Of a DNA stretch of 43,904 bases, positions 34,906-43,904 are shown piece after piece (position 1 is the stretch's first letter; each line of letters begins with the position of its first letter). The notes below the pieces were generated by a model, which was not told where the DNA came from, searched no databases, and saw only the letters and a list, made by a program, of their open reading frames with translations. Source of the stretch: Candidatus Nanopelagicales bacterium (GTDB taxonomy: Bacteria; Actinomycetota; Actinomycetes; S36-B12; CAIYMF01); assembly GCA_017848795.1 (NCBI GenBank), contig JAFIHG010000038.1, positions 1 to 43,904 of the forward strand, in the 5' to 3' direction. The position numbers and the translations under genes were made by a program.

Positions 34906-35568
34906 TCATCTGGGCGGCGTGCGCAACAGGTCGCGGGGCCCGCCGTCACGTACGAAAACCTGCCCTGCCGGTGTGACCAGCCGGGTCCACCCGAGCGCGG
35001 TGGCGGTGCGCACCTGTGCCGCGGCGTGGGCGAGGAAGCCGAGCAGCTGGGCCGCGTGCAGCGCTCGCATCGGCACCCCGCCCCAGCCCTCGCCGTCCCA
35101 CGTGGACCACGCGACAAGTTCCGCGTTGAGCGCGCCGGCGGCCGGCACCTGCGACCGGAAGGCGGCGACGGCCTCCTCCACCCGCGGCACGACGTCCCTG
35201 GCCAGCGCCGACTCGCCGGGGTACCACCCGGACCGTGGCGGTAGGTCGGCCAGGCTCGCCGGTCCGGCGATCTCGTCGGGGATGCGCAGCTCGCGTACCG
35301 CGGTCGCGTCGTCGCCGGGATTGCCGATCACGTCGCGCAGCCGGCCCGCGGACACCGTGCGGTCGAAGCCGTCCAAATCGGTGCCGGCCGCGGACTGCGC
35401 GAGGGGTACGACAACGAGCGCGAGCGCCTCCATCGGCAGCGAGCCGTACAGACCCACCACCCCGCCGCGGACCTGCATGCGTACCGCGGAACGCTCGTCC
35501 CAGTTGCGCAGCCGGCCCAGGTACGCGGCCAGGTAGGTGAGCTCCGGGTGCGCGAGCACCACTGCCAT
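34906..35568 (-). CDS. conserved actinobacterial protein of unknown function
   Basis: A 220-residue soluble-looking protein without signal peptide, membrane helix or cysteine clusters. I do not recognise a family. Visible features are an alanine-rich helical N-terminal half starting VVLAHPELTYLAAYLGRL, an acidic middle and the tryptophan-rich WSTWDGEGWGG (about 155-165). It lies 18 bp after ettA on the same strand, which suggests a shared transcript with the translation factor, and 108 bp before sdhC. Codon bias is normal, so it is likely a real gene. Confidence 0.72.
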   Translation of the reverse strand: MAVVLAHPELTYLAAYLGRLRNWDERSAVRMQVRGGVVGLYGSLPMEALALVVVPLAQSAAGTDLDGFDRTVSAGRLRDVIGNPGDDATAVRELRIPDEIAGPASLADLPPRSGWYPGESALARDVVPRVEEAVAAFRSQVPAAGALNAELVAWSTWDGEGWGGVPMRALHAAQLLGFLAHAAAQVRTATALGWTRLVTPAGQVFVRDGGPRDLLRTPPR

Positions 35569-35586
35569 CGTCGTCCCCCCTCGTGG

Positions 35587-37284
<1,698 letters not shown>

Positions 37285-37296
37285 AGTGCGTCCAGC

Positions 37297-38445
37297 CTAC
37301 GTGGATCGGCCGGCTCCCGACGCGTCGCCGTCGTCCCCCGCGGGGGCGGCCGGTGATCCGTCAGCGCCAGGCGGCAGGGCTCGCAACGAGACGCCGTCCC
37401 CGTACCGCCGTCGCCACACGACGAAACTGAGCAGCCCGAGCAGCAGCGGGCCGAGGATGGTGACCGTACGCCACACCACGAGCCCAGCGACGATCTCCGG
37501 CTCGTACGCCACACCCGCGATCGTCACCCAGGTGCCCAGCAGCACCGCGTCCAGGACGCCGAAGCCGAACAGCGGCATGATCGTCAACGGGTAGGCGAGC
37601 AGGAACGCCGCGAACACGTCGACCAGGGACAACGCCCCGCCATCGACCCCGACGAACCGGAGGGCCAGGAACACCAGCAGGGCGTCACAGAGCACCATCC
37701 CGACGAGCGCGGTGATGGAACGCCCCAAGCCACGGCGAAGCGCGTCTGCGGAGCTGCTGCGTACGTCGACCACCGCGGCTGCCCAGGTCTCCGGGTCGGT
37801 CTTCGAGCGGAACCGTCGCACGAGCCTGCCCGCGCTGCGACCCATCCACGCGGCGAACACGTCGCCGCGCAGGAGGAGCAGCAATGCCGAGAGCAACACC
37901 GCCGCGATCACCGCGCTGAGTCCGGCGAGTACCCACTGGCGTCGCTCGGCCCCCTGGAAGGCGAGCAACGCGATACCCAGCACCGGCACCATGAACCGGA
38001 CGCTGTAGAAGGTCATCATGTTGAGGCTGACCCCGGCCATGCCCTTGACGGGGTCGAGGCCCCACGAGCGGAACATCGCGATGCGCAGCACCATGTCTGC
38101 CGGCGGCGGCGCGACGGTTCCCATGAGGTTCGCCGTGAGGTCGTTCTGCAGCGATCGCCGCAGTGGCAGTCCGGGCAGGTACTGCGCCAACGGCACCGCA
38201 TTGAGCCACTGGCGCAGCAGCAGGTCCGCCAGGAGCGGGACCGCCATCCAGGCGCTCAGCCGCCCGAACGAGCTCGCGACCCGGGCCCAGTCGACCGAGC
38301 CGACGAGAGACACGACGATCCGAAGCGCCAATAGTCCGACCAACACGAAGACGATGGGTCGGGCGATACGCCACAGGCGGCGCGACAAGGCCGGCGAGCC
38401 GGGACCCTCGCCCATCGACGGGGGCAGCGCGACACTCGCGCTCAA
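37297..38445 (-). CDS. flippase-like (lysylphosphatidylglycerol synthase TM) membrane protein
   Basis: A 382-residue polytopic protein with about eight hydrophobic helices, resembling the UPF0104/LPG-synthase transmembrane family, sometimes called flippase-like. The soluble transferase domain of MprF is absent. I choose TTG 38445: GTGGAG lies six bases upstream, and the TTG overlaps the SLC13 TGA as TTGA, while later ATG 38415 has no ribosome site. A polar, glycine/proline/aspartate-rich tail (about 350-382) ends the protein. It is followed by ettA after 12 bp. Lipid-linked transport is inferred from the family only. Confidence 0.8.
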   Translation of the reverse strand: MSASVALPPSMGEGPGSPALSRRLWRIARPIVFVLVGLLALRIVVSLVGSVDWARVASSFGRLSAWMAVPLLADLLLRQWLNAVPLAQYLPGLPLRRSLQNDLTANLMGTVAPPPADMVLRIAMFRSWGLDPVKGMAGVSLNMMTFYSVRFMVPVLGIALLAFQGAERRQWVLAGLSAVIAAVLLSALLLLLRGDVFAAWMGRSAGRLVRRFRSKTDPETWAAAVVDVRSSSADALRRGLGRSITALVGMVLCDALLVFLALRFVGVDGGALSLVDVFAAFLLAYPLTIMPLFGFGVLDAVLLGTWVTIAGVAYEPEIVAGLVVWRTVTILGPLLLGLLSFVVWRRRYGDGVSLRALPPGADGSPAAPAGDDGDASGAGRST

Positions 38446-40254
38446 CCGAAACTCCACACCGCCGGCACCAGGCCGACGGCGACCAGGAAGAAGACACCGA
38501 CGATCGGTGCACCCAACCTCCAGTAGTCGCCGAAGCGGTACCCCGCCGGGCCCATGATCATGATGTTCGCGGGCGTGGCGACCGGCGTGAGGAACGCGGC
38601 CGCCGACGCCACGCACAGGCTCATCAGCACCGGGCGCGCCGAGACCTCCAGCTGCGCAGCGGCCGCGACCGCGATGGGGATCATCACCAGCGCGGTCGCG
38701 GTGTTGCTGATGAGCTGTCCCAGCACGACCGCGATGACGAACAACGCAGTGAGCAGCGCGTACGGTCCGGCATCAGCGACGAGCCCAACGATCTGCTCGG
38801 CGACGAGCCCCCCGGCTCCCGACACCTGCATCGCCGTGGCCATGGGCATCATGCCCGCCACCAGGAGAACGGTGCTCCACGAGACGCTGCGGTAGGCCTG
38901 CTGGGTGGACAGCACCCGCGTCACCAGGATCGGCCCCTGCCGCCAGGAGCGTCGCGACGACCGGTGGCACCACCCGGGTTGCCAGCAGGACCACCATCAC
39001 CACCAGTACGACGCTCGCAGCCAACGAGCCGGGCCCGAGCGCGACTGCTTGGCGGCGGACCGATGCGGGCGAGTCCACTACCAGCAGATTGTGATCGCGC
39101 TCTCCCGCCTCGAGCGCGGCCCATCGGCCTTCGACGAGCAGCACGTCGCCTACCGCGAGCCGGATCTCGCCAGCACCCTGGTCTATGCCCTGCCGCTCGA
39201 CGGACAGGACGACGAGATCGCCACCGAGGAACGCCTGGCCGGGAGCCGCGATCTCACCAACGAATCGGGATCGCGGTGGGATGACCACCTCCGCCGCGCC
39301 GAGGTCCCGACCCAGCAACGACTGTTCGACCTGAGCCGAGCTGCGGACGTTCTCGACGACCAAGTCGTGATCATGGGCGAAGCGCTCGGTCATTGCGATG
39401 TCTCCGACCAGCGTCAGCCGGTCACCCGCCACGAGGTTGCCTTCCGAAGTCGGCCGGCCGGTGGCTCCGTCCGTGGTCGTGATCAGTTTCACGCCCGGAT
39501 ACGCGGACAGATCCCAACGGCCACGGCCCCTTCCCACCGCGCGCGAGCCGTCGCGGACCCGCAGGTGTGCGACGTCGTCGAGCCCGTAGTGCCGGACCAG
39601 AGTTCCGGCGTGCCGGCTCAGGTCTGGTGGCAAGTGCTCACTGTGGCGCTCCGGGACGAGGCGAGGCCCGAAGAACAGCACGAGCAGTACAGTGCCCGCG
39701 ACGACCGGCAGTCCGACGAGCGCGAACTCGAACAGTGCGAACGGTCCGACACCCGCGTCCTGCGCAGCCTCGGAGATCACGATGTTGACAGGGCTGCCGA
39801 TCAGGAGCAGCAGTCCTCCGGCGCTCCCGGCGAACGCGAGCGGCATCAGCAGCCGTGACGGTGGGAACCCCATCCGTACCGCGACCGCGACCGCCATCGG
39901 CAGCAGGGCCGCGACAGCCCCGTTCAGCCCGATCAGGGCGGTGAGCACAGCGCTGAGCAACATGGTGAGTGCCATCAACAAGCGGGGGCGGGTGCCTGCG
40001 GCGGCGACGAGTCGCTGTCCGGCGTACGCCGTGACGCCGGTGGCATCGAGCGCTTCGCTCACCACGAACAGGGCGGCGATGAGGATCACGGCGGCGTCGC
40101 CGAAACCGGCGAGCGACTGCGTCAGGTCGAGCACGCCGGTGGCGTACAGAGCCAGCGCGGAACCGATCGCGACCAGCTCGACCGGGAACCGGTTCCAAAC
40201 GAACATCACGACCGTCGCTGCCAGCACGACGAGCGTGATCCCGGCGTCAGTCAT
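38442..40254 (-). pseudogene. SLC13-type anion permease, broken by a +1 frameshift
   Basis: Two minus-strand frames together encode one SLC13/DASS (divalent anion:Na+ symporter) permease with inserted TrkA_C domains. The first frame (from ATG 40254) has the N-terminal helices, the SPVNIVIS motif (about 160-170) and two TrkA_C-like segments, then reads out of phase from about 38934. The second, ending at 38442, contains the C-terminal helices (SNTATALVMIP and VATPANIMIMG). Removing one base near the GGGG run at 38937-38934 joins them as a ~603-residue protein with the continuous sequence LLAAGPILVTRVLSTQQAY. It may be a true loss, a read error or a recoded gene. YfcC-like gene ends 24 bp before it. 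Confidence 0.85.
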
Positions 40255-40278
40255 GGCGAGCCAAGGTATCGGCGGCCC

Positions 40279-41844
40279 TCACCCGACGGCGGCGGCCAGC
40301 GCGAGCACCACAGCGGAGATGATCGCGAGCAGGAGCAACAACGGCCACAGGAACCGGAGGTACTTGTCGTACCCGACCTTCGCGATCGCGAGACCGCCCA
40401 CCACCACGACACTCGTCGGCGAGGACATGATGATCAGCCCGTGGCCGAGCTGGAACGCCGTGATCGTCACCGCCCGGCTCACACCCGCGAAGTCGGCGAG
40501 CGGGGCGAGCAGCGGCATGGCGAGGATCGCGTGGCCCGAACTTGACGGGATCAGGAAGGCGAGCGGCAGATTGACGATCATCGTGATCACCGCGAACCCG
40601 GCAGCCGACGCGCCGCTGACCAGCAGTTCCATGGAGTTCAGGATGGTGTCGAGTGTCTGTGTGTTCGTCATGATCACCGACACGCCTGCGGCCAGCATGA
40701 TGACGATGGCAGGGCTGATCATGTCGGCCGCTCCGGCGACGATCAACTTGACGGCCTGCTTCTCGCCCATGCGAGCCACCACGGCGACGATCACGGAAGC
40801 CACGACGAACAGGATTGCCAGCTGGGGGAACCACCAGCCGAGCTCGAACCAGTACGGCGGCGTGCTCGTCTCGTGGGTGATCAGATCGTCCGCCGGGCCC
40901 GTCGCGGCACTGAAGATGCTCGACCACGGGATGACCGAGAAGATCATCAACCCGAAGGTGGCGACCGTGATGCCGAGAACGGCCTTCTGCATACCGCTCA
41001 GCTTCTCGCCGGCTCCGTTGGCGGGATCCGCCTCGAAGTCGTCGTGGTAGGGCCCGAAGCCGACGAGCGACGCATTCGGGTCTCGCTTGATCTTCCGCGC
41101 GTACCGCACCACGTACGTGACAGTGGTGCCGGTCAGGAGCACCCAGAGCAGGAGTCGTAGCACGATGCCGTCGCCGAGCGGGACACCGGCCTCACCCGCG
41201 GCGACACCGACCATGAACGGGTTCACCGTGGAACCGGTGACACCGATCAGCGCACCCAGGATGATCATCGCGGCGGTAGTGAGCCGGTCGTATCCCAGTG
41301 CTGTCATGAGCGGGATGAGCAGCGCGTAGAAGCCGAACGTCTCGACCGAGAAGCCCATGGTCGACCCCAGCAGCGACAGCAGCACCATGACCGCGGCGAT
41401 CAGCAGCCACCCTCTGCCCCGAAGCCGGTGGCCCAAGCCCTGGACGGCCACGTCCAGACTGCGCGTAGCGAAGCTCACCGAGATGAACGCGCCGATCGAG
41501 AAGATGAACATCACTACGCCTACCGAGCCGAACATGCGTCCGACGGTTTCGGTATCCACGAAGCCGTCTGAGTTCTGTAGCCCGTAGAAGCCGTTCACCG
41601 GCGACAACAGCAACTGCTGGACCCTCTCGCCGAAGGAGAGCGGTGACGGCACATTGTGGAAGGTGCCTGGGATCGGCGCGCCGTCAGGGTCGAGCTGGTA
41701 CGCACCCGAGGGGATGAACAGTGCCGCGAGCCACACCACGACAGTGACGATCCCCAGTGTGGTGATCGCCGTCGGGAACTCGAACCGCTTACCCGGTGGC
41801 CTCCCGGCGGCTTCCGGGTGCTCCTCGGCCACGACCTCTGTCAT
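40279..41844 (-). CDS. YfcC/ArcD-like basic amino acid antiporter
   Basis: A 521-residue membrane carrier of the YfcC (AbgT/ArcD-like) family with about 12 helices and the hallmark glycine/serine-rich stretches LIPSSSGHAILAMPLLAPL and GSTMGFSVETFGFYALLIPL. The location 12 bp after arcA makes arginine import with citrulline or ornithine export the natural guess. The cytosolic N-terminus (1-25) is short and acidic, and the periplasmic loop at about 47-85 is large. A C4-dicarboxylate role is also compatible with the family. ATG start at 41844. Confidence 0.82.
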   Translation of the reverse strand: MTEVVAEEHPEAAGRPPGKRFEFPTAITTLGIVTVVVWLAALFIPSGAYQLDPDGAPIPGTFHNVPSPLSFGERVQQLLLSPVNGFYGLQNSDGFVDTETVGRMFGSVGVVMFIFSIGAFISVSFATRSLDVAVQGLGHRLRGRGWLLIAAVMVLLSLLGSTMGFSVETFGFYALLIPLMTALGYDRLTTAAMIILGALIGVTGSTVNPFMVGVAAGEAGVPLGDGIVLRLLLWVLLTGTTVTYVVRYARKIKRDPNASLVGFGPYHDDFEADPANGAGEKLSGMQKAVLGITVATFGLMIFSVIPWSSIFSAATGPADDLITHETSTPPYWFELGWWFPQLAILFVVASVIVAVVARMGEKQAVKLIVAGAADMISPAIVIMLAAGVSVIMTNTQTLDTILNSMELLVSGASAAGFAVITMIVNLPLAFLIPSSSGHAILAMPLLAPLADFAGVSRAVTITAFQLGHGLIIMSSPTSVVVVGGLAIAKVGYDKYLRFLWPLLLLLAIISAVVLALAAAVG

Positions 41845-41856
41845 GATCGCGACAGT

Positions 41857-43101
41857 TCAGAAGTCGACCGGATCGCGGACTATCGGGCAGGTCATACAGT
41901 GGCCACCGCCCCGGCCACGACCGAGTTCGGCTCCGACGACCGTGATGACCTCGACACCTGCTTTACGCAACAACGTGTTCGTATAGGTGTTGCGGTCGTA
42001 TGCAATCACTACTCCAGGAGCGAGTGCCACGAGATTGGCGCCGCTGTCCCATTGTGTGCGCTCGCGAAGGTATGCGTTGCCGCCGGTCTCCACGATCCGC
42101 AACGCGGGCAGACCGAGCGCATCCGCGATCACCTCGGTGAACGGCTTGGTCTCCTTACGAAGCTCGAGACCGCCGCCGTCCGCCGGGCGATAGGAGAAGG
42201 CGTCGATGTTGTAGACGATGTCGGGATAGAGCAGCACGCAGTCGCGGTCGGCGAACGTGAACACCGTGTCCAGATGCATCGCGGCGCGCGTCCTCGGAAG
42301 CGCCGCCACGATGACCCGCTCCGCCGCACCCTTCTCGAACAGCGCTTGCGCGACGAGGCTGATCCCCTGACGCGACGTGCGCTCGCTCATCCCGATCAGC
42401 ACAGTGCCGTTGCCGATCGGCATGACGTCGCCACCCTCGACGGTCGCCATTCCCCAGTCCTGCGTAGGGTCTCCCCACCATTCCTTGACCTTGCCTGCGA
42501 AACCGGGGTGGAACCGGTAGATGGCGGTCGTGAGCACGGTTTCCTCATGCCGGGCCGGCCAGTACAGCGGGTTGAGGGTCACGCCACCATAGATCCAGCA
42601 TGTGGTGTCGCGGGTGTAGAGCGTGTTCGGCAGCGGAGGCAGCAGGTACTCGGTGATGCCAGCAGCGTCCCGCACGAGCGCGAGCATCTCGCCCCCGCGC
42701 GCCTCGGGGAACTCATACGTCGACAGGCCGCCGATCAGCGTCTCGGCGAGGTCACGCGGTGAGAGTTCTTCCAGGTAGCCGCGTACCTCGTCGACGAGTC
42801 CCAGGCCGACGCGGTTCGGCACCACTTGCTGGTCGAGGATCCAGGCCTTCCCCTCGGGGATCGCGACCGTCTCGGTGAGCAGGTTGTGCATCTCGAGCAC
42901 TTCGACGCCCCGGTCCCGCATCTTGGTGATGAAGTCGAAGTGGTCGCGCTTCGCGTTGTCGACCCAGAGCACGTCATCGAACAGCAAGTCGTCGCGATTG
43001 CTGGGGGTCAGCCGCTGGTGGGCGCGACCCGGGGCACACACCATCACCTTGCGGAGCTGACCTACCTCGGAATGAACGCCGAACTCTGTGGAGTCGGACA
43101 T
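41857..43101 (-). CDS. arcA: arginine deiminase
   Basis: Arginine deiminase hydrolyses L-arginine to citrulline and ammonia in the cytosol. The 414-residue length is normal for ArcA. It begins [14 protein letters not shown]; catalytic residues are the nucleophilic Cys402 in GGGHCMTCP, the His of MHLDT (about 268) and the Asp/Glu of the guanidinium site (TRDT, about 161-164, and VEGGD, about 215). ATG 43101 is used because the frame upstream lacks coding character. No ornithine carbamoyltransferase or carbamate kinase gene adjoins it, so the classical ADI operon is reduced to enzyme plus carrier here. Confidence 0.95.
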   Translation of the reverse strand: MSDSTEFGVHSEVGQLRKVMVCAPGRAHQRLTPSNRDDLLFDDVLWVDNAKRDHFDFITKMRDRGVEVLEMHNLLTETVAIPEGKAWILDQQVVPNRVGLGLVDEVRGYLEELSPRDLAETLIGGLSTYEFPEARGGEMLALVRDAAGITEYLLPPLPNTLYTRDTTCWIYGGVTLNPLYWPARHEETVLTTAIYRFHPGFAGKVKEWWGDPTQDWGMATVEGGDVMPIGNGTVLIGMSERTSRQGISLVAQALFEKGAAERVIVAALPRTRAAMHLDTVFTFADRDCVLLYPDIVYNIDAFSYRPADGGGLELRKETKPFTEVIADALGLPALRIVETGGNAYLRERTQWDSGANLVALAPGVVIAYDRNTYTNTLLRKAGVEVITVVGAELGRGRGGGHCMTCPIVRDPVDF

Positions 43102-43357
43102 CGCAGGACCCTGCCTTCCGGAAGAACGCGGTGCACGTCGGCTGACATGCCCGATCGGTACCCGAACCGTGACGGCGCGAGGTCCGGGTCGGACTCTACT
43201 CGCGCGGACGCGCTCCCTTCCGCCTTTCCTTCGCCACCTGCTCGCCGCCAGCCCGCCAATCGGCGGCGACCGGGACCGCGAAGCCGAGCGAGGGAGGTGG
43301 GGCGCTGGTCGAGCGCATTCGACGCGTGAGCGAGAATGTGCGGTGAGCACGCCTGCG

Positions 43358-43430
43358 GCGCCCGTAGCTCAATGGATAGAGCGACCGGCTTCTACCCGGT
43401 TGGTTGGGGGTTCGACTCCCTCCGGGCGCG
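43358..43430 (+). tRNA. tRNA-Arg (TCT anticodon)
   Basis: A 73-base cloverleaf: acceptor GCGCCCG/CGGGCGC (43358-43364, 43423-43429), D arm GCTC/GAGC, anticodon stem ACCGG/CCGGT with loop CTTCTAC (anticodon TCT, reading AGA/AGG), T arm with TTCGACT loop, discriminator G at 43430. The 3' CCA is not encoded, as usual in many actinobacterial tRNA genes. It sits alone, upstream of arcA on the opposite strand. Confidence 0.95.
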
Positions 43431-43478
43431 CTACGACCACTCGGTCTTCGTCGAGGCAGCGGCCGCAACCACGCGCCT

Positions 43479-43583
43479 GTCGAGCGCAGTCGGGACAATG
43501 CGCCATGTGGCTCTCGACTACGCTCGGCCACCGAGCGTCAAGTGGGTCCGGATTGCTGGGGCAGTCTCGACTACGTCGACTGC
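43479..43583. repeat. degenerate copies of the 20-base repeat beside tRNA-Arg
   Basis: Three diverged copies, TGTCGAGCGCAGTCGGGACA (43479-43498), GGCTCTCGACTACGCTCGGC (43510-43529) and GCAGTCTCGACTACGTCGAC (43561-43580), lie between the tRNA and the HNH gene. They are more decayed than the arrays at 7.3 and 29 kb. No ORF here is convincing in the 222-bp gap. Confidence 0.65.
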
Positions 43584-43653
43584 CGAGGGTGGCTTGGACG
43601 GTCAGAACCGTAAGAACATCACCGGTTTCGGTGGGTGGCGCGCGGGCCCTTCT

Positions 43654-43904
43654 TCAGGGCCGGGTTCGTCGCGGTGGGGCGATGAACTCCCAGTAGTCGG
43701 CGGCCAGCGGGCTTACCCCGGGCCGGGCGACGATCTTCCACTGGCCGTCGTGAACCATCCGATGGTGACGCGCGCACAGGAGAATCAGATTGTCAGGATT
43801 CGTCTCTCCACCCAACCACCCTTCCAGGACGTGGTGGGGGTGGCAGCGGGACACGTCGGCGTAGCAGCCCGGGAAGCGACAATGCCGGTCTCGGAGGGTG
43901 AGCA
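43654..43904 (-). CDS. HNH endonuclease (13E12/DUF222-type), 5' part beyond window
   Basis: Only the C-terminal 83 residues are in the window; the frame continues past the right edge. It holds the HNH nuclease motif: RDRHCRFPGC at the edge, CHPHHVLEGW with the HH pair, then NPDNLILLCARHHRMVHDG, and ends in a proline/arginine-rich tail. Cys pairs (CRFPGC and CARHH) fit the zinc-stabilised HNH of DUF222 proteins. These genes are abundant, repeated and of unclear function in actinobacterial genomes. Confidence 0.88.
   Translation of the reverse strand, partial: LTLRDRHCRFPGCYADVSRCHPHHVLEGWLGGETNPDNLILLCARHHRMVHDGQWKIVARPGVSPLAADYWEFIAPPRRTRP

Noticed and set aside
38442-38924. Independent small membrane protein gene
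   Set aside because: It matches the C-terminal half of an SLC13 permease and continues the upstream frame after a one-base shift, so it is treated as part of one broken gene.

Overview
The window is GC-rich, codon-biased DNA with many GTG starts, apparently from a free-living aerobic actinobacterium. Gene content fits an actinomycete, perhaps Propionibacteriales/Nocardioidaceae; this is inferred from an actinobacterial-type RpiB, group II truncated haemoglobin, a HelD-like RNA polymerase helicase, EttA, the actinobacterial SdhCAB arrangement, a 13E12/DUF222-type HNH gene and short GGTCTCGACTGCGCTCGACC-type intergenic repeats. The order is not proven from sequence alone.

Layout. 0.3-1.4 kb: rpiB and a DsbA-fold thiol oxidoreductase, minus strand. 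1.7-7.1 kb: three tandem plus-strand genes for secreted proteins, each with its own ribosome site, signal peptide and strong terminator, built from 6, 3 and 1 neocarzinostatin-like two-disulfide domains plus one lysine-rich fibronectin-III-like tail. 7.2-7.6 kb: a short-repeat array. 7.8-10.3 kb: pepN. 10.3-14.9 kb: minus-strand run lapA-like, amidase, malQ, small membrane protein, DUF5130. 15.1-18.6 kb: S9 peptidase, MscS channel, glbO. 18.8-23.1 kb: minus-strand SHOCT protein, phhA, DUF2510 protein and helD. 23.2-24.0 kb: VIT-family transporter. 24.0-28.9 kb: minus-strand biotin-dependent (methylcrotonyl-CoA-type) carboxylase pair and an acyl-CoA dehydrogenase. 28.98-29.4 kb: a second repeat array with a 75-bp period. 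29.4-31.1 kb: a secreted PD40 beta-propeller protein. 31.3-43.1 kb: one long co-directional minus-strand block of arcA, a YfcC/ArcD-like carrier, a frameshifted SLC13 permease, a flippase-like membrane protein, ettA, an unknown gene and sdhCAB. A tRNA-Arg(TCT) and the 3' end of an HNH endonuclease gene close the window.

How the genes work together. The carboxylase block probably serves branched-chain (leucine-type) acyl-CoA catabolism. SdhCAB is a complex II whose anchor is rich in Cys/His. arcA plus the carrier looks like a reduced arginine deiminase module without arcB/arcC. The neocarzinostatin-like trio is the least explained locus and the best candidate for an undescribed system: ten ligand-binding-type domains with no enediyne genes nearby. 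Four long inverted repeats (14.96, 18.6, 25.2, 31.2 kb) and the two repeat arrays form a second layer of structure that the genes do not explain.
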